Shown one piece after another: positions 31,425 through 43,823 of a DNA stretch of 64,000 nt (positions within the stretch are counted from its first letter, which is position 1; each line of letters starts with the position of its first letter). The notes under the pieces are model-generated. The model ran no database searches. It saw only the letters and a program-made list of their open reading frames with translations, and was not told the DNA's origin. The DNA comes from Phytophthora colocasiae (lineage: Eukaryota; Oomycota; Peronosporomycetes; Peronosporales; Peronosporaceae): the NCBI GenBank assembly GCA_018806915.1, contig JAGKQI010000100.1, forward strand, positions 1-64,000, in the 5' to 3' direction. Position numbers and translations under genes: made by a program.

Positions 31425-33554
31425 TTAAAGAAGCAATCGTCGGAGCCCCCTCACCATGAACTCGCGTTGGCTTGGAGCCTCCATTACAAGATCGAGCGTT
31501 CGCCAGGGACAAATAATGGAAAGACAGAGCTCCGGCCGTGGCAAGGGCTTGGAATCCTTGTGGGAAAGGGACGCGTTTGTCGTATGACCCTCCCGGATTT
31601 CCTTGATTTCACGAAGCGGAATGGCACGTCCGGCTGTACCATTTTTACTGTTGCGAGCAGTCCAGGTGATACTTTCCTCCATGAAATTAAGGGTCAAGGA
31701 TGTGGAGTGGGGCACTGTGGATTCCTTGTAGCCATATTTGACAACCTGGAAGCCACGAGCCAATAACTCCGCGAATCCTAGAGCCTCACAGTCCTCGATT
31801 CGAGCACACTCAAACTCTTCCGGAGTAGTTCTGGCGCTGGTCGCCCCCTTCCTATCATCGTCCTCATTAAACCAAGGGTGGCACAGTAAATCTTCGGCGG
31901 ATATGCGCTCACCCACGTCAGTCTTCAGCATTTTCAATAGCGCGTCTTGTGCCAAGGGGCTCACGATTTGCCACTGCACGCTCGAGGGCCTCAGACAGCT
32001 CATATCGCGCACGTCTATTCCTGTAGGAAAGTGGTCCATGCACTGCAAGGCGGCTGCAGACTCCACACTAAATGGGAACGAGCCGAAGAGCAGGACGTAC
32101 AGCACGATGCCAAGGCTGAAGACATCTGACTTCAGGCCGTATGGCTGGCCGCAAAGCAATTCAGGGGCTGCATACTCCAGCGTTCCACAACTGTTCTTGA
32201 GCGTGGTTGTCGACTGCGCAAGTTCCTTCGCCAGCCCAAAATCTGCGATCTTCACCATGTTTCCGTGAAGCAGAATGTTTTCCGGTTTAATATCGCGATG
32301 AAGTACACAACGACGATGTAAATACGCGAGACCTTCAACTACTTGACGAATGATGCGTCGAGCCTCAGGTTCCTGGAGACGTTGTCGTTCTATGAGTAAG
32401 TCACATAAGTCCCCGTCCTTCAAATAATCCATAACGACGTAGTGGAGATTCGTATCACGCTGGTACACGCCTTCAAGACTGACGACGTTCGGGTGTGATA
32501 AAGTGCGAAGCAGTCGCTCTTCTTCTTCCAATGCCTGCGATATCTTACAGCATTTAACAGCACAAACTTGACCAGTCATGCGATTCACCGCACGATGAAC
32601 GATCGAGAATGAGCCTTCGCCGATCTCTTTCATCAGCAAGTACTTTTTTGAGAATGCTTCAAATGTCTCCACTTTTACCAAGCTGTTATCCATGGGCAGA
32701 ATGTCGGGTATCACTGTAGAGCTTCTGTTTTGATCATTTAGATGTGGTGACGCTATTTCGTCGGTGCCTTCTTCACTTGGGCTTTTTACTTGGAACAGTT
32801 CCCGCTTACGCGCTTCAATCACGAATCGAAGACACTCTGTCCATGCTGCGTGGTCTGCTTCGTCCTCTGCTTTCAAAACTAACGGCACTTCCACAGCTTT
32901 TGCTGCCTTCTGGTATCCAGTGATCTCAACATGGTTGAGAATAAGCGTTAACGACCCGGAGCTTGATGAGGTCCGAATAGGCCACGTTGTACTTGAAATA
33001 CCATTACCGTTGCTGGACATCTGCTCTTGCATTTTACCCCATTCCAATGTCGACTGACTCGTAAAATTCACCTCAAACAACGGAGTGGCAGAATCCTGCG
33101 TCTTGTAGCACACAAGTCTATGCTTTCTAATTCGAAAATATTTGCGTTTCCAGCCTTTAAGAAGCCCCGCGGCCTTAGGCACTCTCTGCTGCAAGTATCC
33201 GCCGTGATATCGTTTGCCACTCTCCTGTCTAGGACTCAACGATCCCTGGTACAATAGCGACCCGGATTTGTTCAGATCCAGATGTGGCATGTCCGTAGGA
33301 ACAGGCAATTGCTGTACACGAGCGTCTCCTACGTCTTCAAAGTCTGAGGATCCCGTGGAACTGGCGCGTCGATCTCGTTGTGACGTGGACGCTGTGTCCT
33401 TCTCGAACATGGAGAAACAGGGTGACGTCGCACACGTGGAGGTTTCCGACGTCGACGTCGGGGAGACCGAGTCCCTCCGCTGTTTGCCAGGTGTTAAAGG
33501 GGTCGTCGGCTCTGGTTCGTGGCACGGACTGAGCTGAGACTTGAGGTCCGCCAT
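31425..33554 (-). CDS. Protein kinase with N-terminal PH domain
   Basis: Single exon, 709 residues from ATG 33554 (the frame is open nine codons further without ATG). Residues 1-100 are Ser/Thr-rich. A PH domain follows around residues 120-260 (LLKGWKRKYFRIRKHRLVCY ... AWTECLRFVIEARKRE). The kinase domain spans about 310-570: glycine loop IGEGSFSIVHRA, lysine in VCAVKCC, catalytic loop VLHRDIKPENILL, DFG in IADFGLA, activation segment end GTLEYAAPELLCG, and final helix HPWF. It resembles the CaMK group. The last 100 residues (SLTLNFMEESITWTARNS ... MVRGLRRLLL) look like a second PH-like fold. PH domains recruit kinases to phosphoinositide membranes; the targets are unknown. Confidence 0.88.
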   Translation of the reverse strand: MADLKSQLSPCHEPEPTTPLTPGKQRRDSVSPTSTSETSTCATSPCFSMFEKDTASTSQRDRRASSTGSSDFEDVGDARVQQLPVPTDMPHLDLNKSGSLLYQGSLSPRQESGKRYHGGYLQQRVPKAAGLLKGWKRKYFRIRKHRLVCYKTQDSATPLFEVNFTSQSTLEWGKMQEQMSSNGNGISSTTWPIRTSSSSGSLTLILNHVEITGYQKAAKAVEVPLVLKAEDEADHAAWTECLRFVIEARKRELFQVKSPSEEGTDEIASPHLNDQNRSSTVIPDILPMDNSLVKVETFEAFSKKYLLMKEIGEGSFSIVHRAVNRMTGQVCAVKCCKISQALEEEERLLRTLSHPNVVSLEGVYQRDTNLHYVVMDYLKDGDLCDLLIERQRLQEPEARRIIRQVVEGLAYLHRRCVLHRDIKPENILLHGNMVKIADFGLAKELAQSTTTLKNSCGTLEYAAPELLCGQPYGLKSDVFSLGIVLYVLLFGSFPFSVESAAALQCMDHFPTGIDVRDMSCLRPSSVQWQIVSPLAQDALLKMLKTDVGERISAEDLLCHPWFNEDDDRKGATSARTTPEEFECARIEDCEALGFAELLARGFQVVKYGYKESTVPHSTSLTLNFMEESITWTARNSKNGTAGRAIPLREIKEIREGHTTNASLSHKDSKPLPRPELCLSIICPWRTLDLVMEAPSQREFMVRGLRRLLL

Positions 33555-34090
33555 TAAGTCTGTCTTGTCTGGAAATAGCAACCGGATAAAAACTGTGGCT
33601 AACTTGTGGCTAAACCTGTGGGTTTAAATCAACACAACGACACTGAAAATTAGAGTGTGAACTGTGGCAAAGCTGGTAAAAAGTAAACATACAAATGGAT
33701 AAGCCCGTGTGTCGTTCACTGGGGTTTTCTCGAAGTGAAGGCTTTGTTTCCGCACTATGCGCTTGCGTGAATGCGTGCACAGTGGGTGTCCCAACCGGCA
33801 CACAACCCTTCACAAGATTATACAGTCTGTTGGACATAGAAATCTAAGACAGATGTCCCTTCAGCTGGTATGCTATTTTGAAGGGTGCGCATCTCCATGC
33901 AAAACATTTGGCACTAAACCGAATTAGTGACAAATGAAATGAGATGGACGGGCGTGACACCCACCGACGCTGCTAGAAGTCTTCAACACAGTTCTTCAAG
34001 CTGCGATGCAAAATGAATCGCAGCCATAGCAAATAACTCGGAAGCATTATGGTCATTGTTTAGCACTTATGCAAAATCGACAATAAATGC
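33555..34090. other. Intergenic, nothing seen
   Basis: Upstream region of the kinase gene and downstream region of the reductase gene. No open frame with recognisable content and no repeats. Confidence 0.5.
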
Positions 34091-34922
34091 TTACACAGCG
34101 TGGTCCTTGATAGGGTCCCAGCCCGTGACCAGGTACTCGTCCAGAGCCGCCAGCTTAGCCACATGCGCGGGTGTCAGCTTGACGTTCACAGCCTCCAGGT
34201 TCGCCTTCTGACGCTCAGGGTTTACTGATTTTGGCAGCGTGATGAAGCCATTCGCCAGACTGAACGCGACAAGCACTTGAGCGGGAGTTGCTCCCACTTC
34301 GTTGGCAATTTCATTCACCAACGGATCCGAGAGTTTCACAGCTTTAGCCAGAGGCGAGTACGCCTCCAGTAGAATATCATGCTCCTTCGAGTATTCCACC
34401 AGTGACGAACGCGTCAACCAGGGATGCAATTCCACCTGGTTCACTGCAGGTTTAACCTTAGCAGTCTTCAAAAACTTGTCAAGATGAGCTTCCCCAAAGT
34501 TCGACACACCGATGTCCTTGAGGATCCCCTGCTCCTGCAGTTCTTCCAAAGCACGCCACGTCTCGTCACGTGTAGCAGCATCACCAGGAGCATGAAGCAG
34601 GTAGAGGTCGATGTATCCAAGTCCGAGCTTCTCGTTGCTAGCCTTAGTCGTCTCCAGAGCCTTCTCATATCCCCAGTTCTGAACGAACAACTTGCTGGTC
34701 ACGAAAATCTCTTCACGGGGAATCCCCGAGTCCTTGACAGCACGACCGACATCAGCTTCGTTCTGGTAGTACTGGGCTGTGTCAATGTGGCGGTATCAGC
34801 TTGAGCGCCGACAGCACAGCGTTGTAGGTTTCGGCTCCTGGTTCCGACAGGTAGACACCCAATCCGATCATCGGCATCTTCGCTCCGCTTGGAAGTGTCT
34901 TGGTCGGGATGTTTGCAGTCAT
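34091..34922 (-). pseudogene. Aldo-keto reductase with a frameshift
   Basis: The N-terminal frame starts at ATG 34922 (MTANIPTKTLPSGAKMPMIG). After a slip it continues as RHIDTAQYYQNEADVG, REEIFVTSKLF, IDLYLLHAPGD, KDIGVSNFGEAHLDKF, VNQVELHPWL and ITLPKSVNPERQ. The tetrad Asp, Tyr, Lys and His of the AKR barrel is present (D in HIDTA, Y in QYYQ, K in TSKLF, H in LLHAP). Near 34795, where the family has L-G-Y-R, the bases CTGATACCGC lack two expected G residues and break the frame. An ATG at 34702 would only give a fragment without the catalytic Asp and Tyr. Either a recent lesion or an assembly error. Family role: NADPH-dependent reduction of aldehydes. Confidence 0.75.
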
Positions 34923-35341
34923 GGTGAGTTCGAGTTGTGGGGCAGATTGGAAATTGAATAATGAGGACTTAAAAGTCCGCAGGATGTCGACTACATGCAG
35001 CTAAGCAGAGCGTTGGTGCGTAATATAGTGACTACAGAATCTTCATTGCTGACGCACCAGATAACTATGATCAGCTACACTGGGGTGGTGCGTAAGCCAA
35101 ATGGCTTTACAAGGTTATGGATGACGCACTTCCATTCACGAATGTTGGTATCTTTCAATGTCCTCCGAAACACTCCTCATTTGGTATGTACCGGAAAGTT
35201 TAATTAATACAATACCACTAGTAGTGAACATCCCCACTAGTAGTGGTCCACTACAGATGCTTGCCTTTGCAGAGCAACGGTTTTCCGCCCAAATTTAAGT
35301 ATTTCAATTGAGCAATTAACACGTAGTCGCTTTGGGTGGCC
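34923..35341. other. Intergenic with small inverted repeat
   Basis: Divergent promoter region between the reductase and UFD1-like genes. At about 35214-35250 the self-complementary motif CCACTAGTAGTG occurs twice, ten or so bases apart. Confidence 0.4.
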
Positions 35342-38025
35342 ATGTCGACAAAGTCTCTGCTGCCAACTCACAAGCTACAATGCTTCTCGGTTGCCTGCCT
35401 TGGTAAGGATTTATTTCTGTTCTGTGGATATCCTCACTCCACAATGACTTCATCTGTAGACATGCCCCACCTTGAATTTGGTGACAAAGCTGTTCTGCCT
35501 CCGGTATGTGACCATTGTTAATTAAGATCCTACCCATTCGTCTGACTCGAGATGAACAGAAAATCCTGCTTGAACTGCAACGTGTAAAAGTCCCAAATCC
35601 TTTCCTCTTTTCGGTACGTGAATGGATCTCGAGTCGAAAGGCACAATGCAACGAGTTACCGTGAAGTAATTAGCAGTTCGGTTTGGCCAGGTTCAAGCTA
35701 CGGATGTCGATCTTCAATTAGAGGGAGAATTGGGCGTGTGCTCGAGTCAATACTGTTCTGTACAAGAATTTAGTGCCCCAGACGGACAAGTTTTTCTTCC
35801 CTACTGGCTCATGCAGAACTTAGGAGTTTCTGAAGGTGGCTCAGTGGTGATGACAAGTATTATCAATCTTCCTCGTGGCATTTACTGCCGATTTCAACCA
35901 GAGACCATGAGTTTTCTTGATCTCGCGGCGGATATCGGCCCAAAGGTAAGTTCGGAAAACGATGCCAAGCATCTCCAGTGTTTTTGTTGATTAATTCGTA
36001 GTAGCTGTTGATGGAAACAGCATTGCGAAGATATTCAGTCTTGAGTGAAGACTCGACAATTGTGATTGAATACAGAGATACACGGTATTACGTTCGAGTG
36101 GTAGAGTTGAAACCTGCATCAGCAGTTAGTTTGTGTGGCGACGTCGACTTGGAGACGGACTTTATGCCCCCAGATGTAAGTGAAACTGCGTTCTCCTACA
36201 GTTTAAAGGCCCGTATTGACTGGTGGCTACTAGGGGTTTAATCCAAAGCGTCCATCGACAGCGAAATCCAGCATCAAACCGTATACACCAGATCCAAGCA
36301 CTGCTAACGACGAATCAAGGGTGTTTTCAAACAATAGCTCGATCCCTGCACCAGTCTACGGAAGGAGATTGAAAGACGGTGGTTATGTGGAGAGCACAAT
36401 CACTCCTACTGGAAATTCCACTCCTGTACGTGAGCAATTAACACTCAAATTGCACATGAATACGATACAGAGGGCTCAGCAAAGTGTCCGAGACAAGCAG
36501 AAAATGACTTTAAGAACCGAATCTGTCTCTGTAATAGCAGAGGCAGACAGTTCTTCACCTGTTGCAGCTCAACTTCGCTCTGCTCAAAGAGCCTTCTCGA
36601 CTCCTGGATATCCTCTTGGCAGTGTAATACCTGTACAACCAAGCAAGCTCGATGAAGTGGCAACATTGGCGATTGGCCAAACAATCTTTCGTGACACTGA
36701 TCGCAAATGTGAATTATGTCTTGCTAATGTTTCAATGACAAACATGGAACTACACAGTCTAAGGTGTGCCAAGAACACAGTGTATCACAAGGTACGCAAT
36801 AGACTCGTAATCCGTAGTGCATGTTGGAAAACTAATTCTCGGTTTGGTACAGTTTGAATGCTCAATTTGCCATGAAGAAGTCTTACGCGTACATGAAAAT
36901 CAACATCAACACTGTCCTCACTGCAGTGAATTATACGAAAGCATTGAAGCATTAGCCGCTCACCACCGTGACGAACACACTGCTTCCTTTAAATGCTCGC
37001 CTTGTGGAACAGTTTTCACTCGTTCAGGTTTGCAAAATCACCTTGACAATAGCCATTGTGATCATGTCTGGATGCCTGTAAGGTTTCTCTTCCCTTATTT
37101 GATTTATGAGGATACTTGACACTCTTTTTGTTTGGTTGTAGTGTCCATTATGCGGATTATCGTTCAAAAAGAAAGATTTAACTCAACATTCCAGCATGTG
37201 CTCCAATCGAACCGACCGTTGTCCTGTAAGAAAACAAAAAAATGCTCATAAAACTTTGCAGCTAATCTAACGTTGTTATAGTTTTGCAAGTTGTACGTTA
37301 AAATCACGGAGTTCGACACTCATCAAGAAGAATGCACGACGTTCACTCAGCCAGAAGTTGCAACAGATAGTTCTGATACAACCTTATCAACCTCACCCCG
37401 AAGAAAAGCTTCAAGTCAAAACGCAGTCGAGTGTGCATACTGTTTACAAGGAGGATTCTCTGACATCACAGCTGTAGAGCGCCACGTTCTTTATGGCTGT
37501 CGAATTGCCAGATCTTTCCCCATCGACACCGTTCAAGACGGAAAATCCAACCAAAAAGAAGTTAAAGCTCAAAGTTCTGGAGCCGATCGTGACGAAATCC
37601 CCCGTCCTCTTCTTTTACAAGGCCGCATGCGACGCAAAGGTGACTTCAGCGTTCTCAGGGGTACATCTTCACAGACACGGGTTACGCCACCAACTAGCAA
37701 CAACCAATTGAATCACCTGATCGGACGTACTTCTTCGGCATCACTCGGTCCGTCAACAGTTCTACCTCAAGCACGGGCAGAACTCCAAGCTGGAAAACAA
37801 CGCAAAACCAAGCCTAGACCGAATCCACAACTTCGAGCATTGCCAAAACGGACATCAATGTTAGTCGAAGATCCAGAAGCTAAAACCAGTTCTGTTTTTG
37901 CAGGTTTGTGCATTTCCAGTGCTGGTGGCACATCGTTGGCTGCTCCTGCTCAATCACGAGCAAAAACTCGAGTTAGAGGACGTCATACAGGTAAAGGTCC
38001 AAGTCACCTTGACAAGTTGCTGTAG
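35342..38025 (+). CDS. UFD1-domain protein with C-terminal zinc fingers
   Basis: Nine exons: 35342-35402, 35460-35503, 35560-35613, 35691-35945, 36005-36175, 36234-36791, 36853-37077, 37142-37225 and 37282-38025. All introns are GT-AG of 56-77 bases; the total is 731 residues in frame. Residues 1-190 are the UFD1 fold (HKLQCFSVACL, PHLEFGDKAVLPP, VFLPYWLMQNLGVSEGG). UFD1 is the Cdc48/p97 adaptor that brings ubiquitinated proteins for extraction. From about residue 360 a row of Cys/His pairs follows (CELCLANVSM, FECSICHEEV, HCPHCSELYESIEALAAHH, FKCSPCGTVF, CPLCGLSFKKKDLTQH, FCKLYVKITEFDTHQEEC), like the TRAF/XIAP-type fingers joined to UFD1 in plant proteins. The tail is basic and disordered. 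The first two introns were chosen because they restore the UFD1 alignment. Confidence 0.85.
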
Positions 38026-39215
<1,190 letters not shown>

Positions 39216-39470
39216 GCAAAATGCCTGAACTGCTGGGGGGTGATGGAAAATTGCGTTGCCAACCATGTTTAGAAACACATTTGCTTTTTTCGTTGTAGTT
39301 GCATAGAATTATGCGGGCTTGACCGAAGTTAGGAACCAGAAAACAATCGTATCAAGCTTTATTTCCTACGTCGAAGTAAGCAATTCCTTTTGAACTTGAT
39401 GATTGCATGTTTGCTATTGCTATCTAAGTTTTGCGAATGGATTCACTGGATTCCCTGGGACGCTCACGAG

Positions 39471-41185
39471 TTATTTGCTCCAGGATTGGAGGTTCGAGTA
39501 TGTGACGTAGAAGAAAGTGATCAAACCTACAAAGATCACGAACGAGTCGACGATTTTGTCCATCCACGTCGAGTTGGGATTCAGCTTCAGATAAAAGAGC
39601 GGCGGATACACCAAGCTTAATGGAACTGCGGCACAAGAAGACGTTAGATACAAGCTTATCAGACAAAAACACATTGTAAACGTACCACAGCAGAAAGCTC
39701 CAACAATGGACACAAACAGATCAAGACGGTCTTGACCGAAGTAAGCGATGCAAACTGTGGCGAGTACAGCAACGGCACGGAAGAAGTTCTTGGCTACTTT
39801 TTGGCCGGATGCACGCCTAGGAAAGCCCAGCATTTCCTCCATAATCTTCACAGCAGGGAAGAGGAACAAAGGATATGACAGAAGCTGAGCAAACGCATAG
39901 CCGAACTGCACGGAGCTGGACCAGCCATTGCGCGGTAGACTGGAGGTAACCATAGGAGTAACGCCACTGCCAAACGTGAGGTAGTTGATGCCAGCAAAGA
40001 AGGAGTAGAAGAAGAGCAGACCCACCACCGTCCACGATAATAATCTCGGGAAACGTCTCTGACGCGCTTGGTTCAATGAGCTCTGTGTAGGCAGCACGAG
40101 GCCAATACCCTCAAAAGTGAAGATCGAAGTACCGATGAAGACAGGGTAGTCATTCTGGTTGAAAAGTTCCACATCCTTAGCTGGCCCATGAGTAGTGCAG
40201 TAACCAGAAACTGTTACCCAAAAATGAAGGCCAATCCGTATAAAATGAAAACATCAGCGATAAGGTTGCTGATGGAGAAGTAGCTGATGTATCGGATCCA
40301 CGACAGCGGGATATACACCGCAATTTGCAGTAGGATGAGCAAGGACGTGTCGGCGTTGTAGCCCCAAAACTGCAACACCTCAGCCATATTTTGAGCGACA
40401 AAGATCACGTACGTACAGCAAAAGCCAGCCTGCATCATGATGATTGAGATCTGCACCATGCGCCGTCCCCAGGATCCGTAAGCCTTAAATCCGACATGGC
40501 CGTACGTGCCACCGACCAATTCGCGACACTGTAGTAGCCGCAGCATCGCATACAACGTAAGCGCCGCAACAAACGTCAAACATAACGGCGAGAAGAGGAT
40601 GCCACCGCTGCGGAAACCATCAGGCAAGAACAAAATCCCCGTTCCCACAAACGACTTGAGCAACGTCAGCAACGCATGCCACAATGTCGTAGTCTTATCA
40701 CTATCCTTGGACTTCGGTGGGGCATCTTCCGCCTTGATGAGCCCCGTTTTCTCAGTCGGAGTTCCCAATCTACAATGAAAATGATCACAATGAGTATAAA
40801 AACACAATTTCAAAAGATCTTCTTCGACTCACTCTCTCGGCGTTCGTCGATATGGCAAAGTTAACGGAGGAGTCATGAGCAAACTACGAGCACGTTCTTC
40901 CACGCCCATTTCGTCGTACTCGTCATTGTCCTGACTCAAAATGTTGCCAATGAATGGATCATACACGCTGTTGATACGGTCGATGATTTCTTCGCGCAAA
41001 CCTTTAGAAACCAGCGGCCGCGGAGTTGTTTGCACGTGGTGACGGCGAAATCCTCCAGGTACAGCAATGTCGAAGGCCTTGGGCGTTGTAGAGTCCGAGA
41101 AACCGGGCTCGGACTCACGACGGCCAGTGATGTGTGGCGATGACGCACGCGCAGACTTGTCCAGGTCCCAAACAGTGTCTGCCAT
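39471..41185 (-). CDS. Amino-acid/auxin permease family transporter (one-base deletion)
   Basis: Exon 1 is 40833-41185 and exon 2 is 39471-40769, with a 63-base intron. The first 150 residues are polar and cytosolic. The membrane part begins TLLKSFVGTGILFLPDGF, the signature first helix of the AAAP family. It continues through about ten more hydrophobic segments (e.g. MMQAGFCCTYVIFVAQNM, IGTSIFTFEGIGLVLPTQ, VVGLLFFYSFFAGINYLTF). It resembles vacuolar or plasma-membrane neutral amino-acid transporters. Near 40220 the frame breaks after YGLAFIFG. The family text AKDVELFNQNDYPVF resumes about 15 codons later in another frame, and a missing base beside the T/G run at 40217-40225 would repair it. 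Expected length is about 550 residues. Confidence 0.82.
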
Positions 41186-41637
41186 TGAGATTCTTTGGGA
41201 TTGCAATGGAAGTTTTTAGTGGATGAAGACGCGATCAGCACGAGGAGAAGCACAATGACAAGTGACGAGCTAGAGCCAATGCACTAAGGGCAAACGATCC
41301 GCTTAGGTCTCTCTCTTCCACACACAATGGCAAAATGGTGGCAGCCGGTGGTGGAGCCCTTCATCGTAACGGTTCTCAACCTCTGATAAAGCATATCATT
41401 TCCAGCACACATCAAAATCAGTCTGTAACTGCTTATTTAATTCCCTCTTATATTTAAATTCCTTGTTGAAAACGATGGAATAAAGAGATCTGCTGACTAC
41501 GTCGTGACGACGACTGGGTCGATCATGTGCAGAGTCAGGCGAAAGTGCAACTTCAATTCTTGTGTAGTACACACCATAGTTGTGTACTGGCACTTAAAGC
41601 TGATCGCAGCCAAACAAGCATAGCCAAAGTCATCACC
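41186..41637. promoter_or_regulatory. Divergent promoter region, permease / PRP17
   Basis: 452 bases between two divergent start codons. An open plus frame from 41527 runs into PRP17 but has no ATG before 41638. I saw no other gene. Confidence 0.4.
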
Positions 41638-43461
41638 ATGGAGGCGCTCGGTGCGTACGCGTCTAGCGACGAGGAAGAAGCTTCTCGCTCAATATCTCCC
41701 CGTTCTACCGATAACCAATCCCTCGTCCTGCCTGTTGTCAACTCGGCTCCTTTCGTTGCACTATCTGACAGCCAAGATCAAGCCAATAAGACAGCATTTC
41801 TAACTGCTGGCTCCAAGACGCAATTGGCTGTAAATCTACCGGTAGAGTCCACGTTAGCGCCATTTGTGGGTCCCCAGGGGAGTGAATTGAATGAGTTAGC
41901 GCTTATGGATCCTCTACGCGCCGGTAGTGGCAAGGAGATTGTCACGGGTATCGTGGAACAAGCGGATTTGGAAGACTACAGCTTCGAGGCTCAATACCAC
42001 ACGCATAACCAGACGTTGAGTCGTAATATCACTAGGAACAGAGCTAAGGGAGCTCCACCTTCAGCTCCTTCTCTTCCTGGAGAGACTGTCGTTGATACTA
42101 TCGTGGCTCCAGGTGAAGAAGATGTTTTTACGAGACGCAACGCTAAAAAGAGGAAGAACCAGACCATTTCCAAGGAACGAGCAGCAGCTGAAGACTTTGG
42201 ACAGGAGATTACGGATGGTATTTGGGCTCCGTACGTTGAGAAGGGCAAATTCTTGACAGATGCAGAGCAGGGAACCATGAACGAGCAGCAGAAGGCACTC
42301 CGAGAGGAACAGCAAGAAGCCAAGAGACGAAAGGCAGAGACCAAGGATGAAGGCGACGAAGAGATGGACTTTGACAGGATGGTAGAAAGGAAGACAGGCC
42401 ACTTACTTCCAGCGAGATTGAAAGCCGGACAGACAGCGCTCGAGGGCGAGTCAACGTTCCTTGGAGATCAGGAGTACGATTATCAAGGACGTGCGTGGGT
42501 GGAACCTCCACGCTCACTCAGACCTGACGATGGAGATCACCAAGTATTCTTGCCCAAGAAGTGTGTACACAAGTGGACGGGACACACGAAGGGCGTCCAG
42601 GCCATCGAGCTGTTCCCGAAGTATGGCCACATGCTGCTTTCCGGCAGTATGGACAACACTGTGCGTATTTGGGATGTCTACAACCAGCGCAAGTGCCAGC
42701 GTGTGTACAAAGGCCACTCAGGTGCTGTACGTGGTATTAACTTCAGCAACGATGGCAAGCAGTTCTTGAGCTGTGGCTTTGACCGGTTTATCCAGTTGTG
42801 GGACACGGAGACAGGTCAAACGGTGAATTCGTTCACAACGCGTCGTGTACCGTACTGCGTGAAGTTCTACCCGCTGGATAACACGCAGTTTGTGGTGGGT
42901 GATTCGAACAACATGGTGGTGCAGTTTGACACCCGATCCGGTGAGATTGTGCAGGAGTACAACCACCACTTGCAGGCTGTGAACTCAGTGACGTTCGTGG
43001 ACGACAACAAGCGCTTTGTGAGTACTTCCGACGACAAGAAGCTGTTGGTTTGGGAGTGGGGCATCCCCGTGCCCATTAAGTACATCTCCGAGCCAAGTAT
43101 GCACTCGATGCCGGCTGTGACGTTGCATCCGAGCGGTGGGTTCTTTGCTGGTCAGTCTCTCAACAACCAGATCGATGTGTACACTGCCCGGGACAAGTTC
43201 AAGATGAACCGCAAGAAGGTGTTCAGGGGACATCAGAACGCCGGATACGCATGCCAGATCGGATTCTCCCCCAATGGCCAGTACGTCATGTCAGGCGATG
43301 GTGAGGGAAAGCTTGTGTTCTGGGATTGGAAGACGACCAAGTTGGTCAGGAAACTGCATGCACACGACCGAGGTCCAACCATGGGAGCTATTTGGCATCC
43401 ACTGGAGCCTAGCAAGGTGGTGTCGTGTGGCTGGGATGGTCTCATCAAGTACTGGGATTAG
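41638..43461 (+). CDS. CDC40: Pre-mRNA splicing factor PRP17/CDC40, WD40 protein
   Basis: Single exon, 607 residues from ATG 41638 (MEALGAYASSDEEE). The N-terminal 280 residues are mostly disordered with charged stretches, including DGIWAPYVEKG, a segment conserved in PRP17. Seven WD repeats follow from CVHKWTGHTKGVQAIELFPK to GWDGLIKYWD, each with typical ends such as SMDNTVRIWD, GFDRFIQLWD, DDKKLLVWEW and GEGKLVFWDW. PRP17/CDC40 acts in the spliceosome in the second catalytic step. The region upstream of 41638 is open but has no ATG. The close match through the repeat domain makes this one of the surest calls here. Confidence 0.92.
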   Translation: MEALGAYASSDEEEASRSISPRSTDNQSLVLPVVNSAPFVALSDSQDQANKTAFLTAGSKTQLAVNLPVESTLAPFVGPQGSELNELALMDPLRAGSGKEIVTGIVEQADLEDYSFEAQYHTHNQTLSRNITRNRAKGAPPSAPSLPGETVVDTIVAPGEEDVFTRRNAKKRKNQTISKERAAAEDFGQEITDGIWAPYVEKGKFLTDAEQGTMNEQQKALREEQQEAKRRKAETKDEGDEEMDFDRMVERKTGHLLPARLKAGQTALEGESTFLGDQEYDYQGRAWVEPPRSLRPDDGDHQVFLPKKCVHKWTGHTKGVQAIELFPKYGHMLLSGSMDNTVRIWDVYNQRKCQRVYKGHSGAVRGINFSNDGKQFLSCGFDRFIQLWDTETGQTVNSFTTRRVPYCVKFYPLDNTQFVVGDSNNMVVQFDTRSGEIVQEYNHHLQAVNSVTFVDDNKRFVSTSDDKKLLVWEWGIPVPIKYISEPSMHSMPAVTLHPSGGFFAGQSLNNQIDVYTARDKFKMNRKKVFRGHQNAGYACQIGFSPNGQYVMSGDGEGKLVFWDWKTTKLVRKLHAHDRGPTMGAIWHPLEPSKVVSCGWDGLIKYWD

Positions 43462-43823
43462 AAAGGAGAAATGAATGACACGTTGTCTTGACTGTATGAC
43501 CGCCATTTTTGCGTCAGGAAATCATCTCAAGCCGTCAAGAAGAGTTCGGGAGAAATGGTGATTTGGATGTTGAAGAGATCGGAAAGCTGGAATATATGAT
43601 AAACCATGTTCTATTGCACGGCGCAATGAAAAAAGGTGCGTGCACCCAGTGTCCTATGCTCGCTTGTGTTCTACGTTTCCTACGAAGCGTACGTGTCTCC
43701 AACGGATACTCCACAATGACATGCATTGGATGGTACGATGATAACAAAACAACCGAACGTGATGCCGCGCATAAAGCTGCAGCTAGAGGTAGCTAGTGGT
43801 AATTACTTGTTTTCATGGGAATT
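43462..43823. other. Intergenic between convergent genes
   Basis: A 95-codon plus frame (43509-43796) has no ATG at its start and no motif; I regard it as chance. This spacer holds the 3' ends of PRP17 and the first Myb gene. Confidence 0.35.

Noticed and set aside
36445..36684. Minus-strand frames inside the UFD1-like, PRP17 and permease genes
   Set aside because: They are shadows of well-supported coding exons on the other strand.
43509..43796. 95-codon frame between PRP17 and Myb 1
   Set aside because: No ATG at its start, no motif, and it lies in a short spacer between convergent genes.
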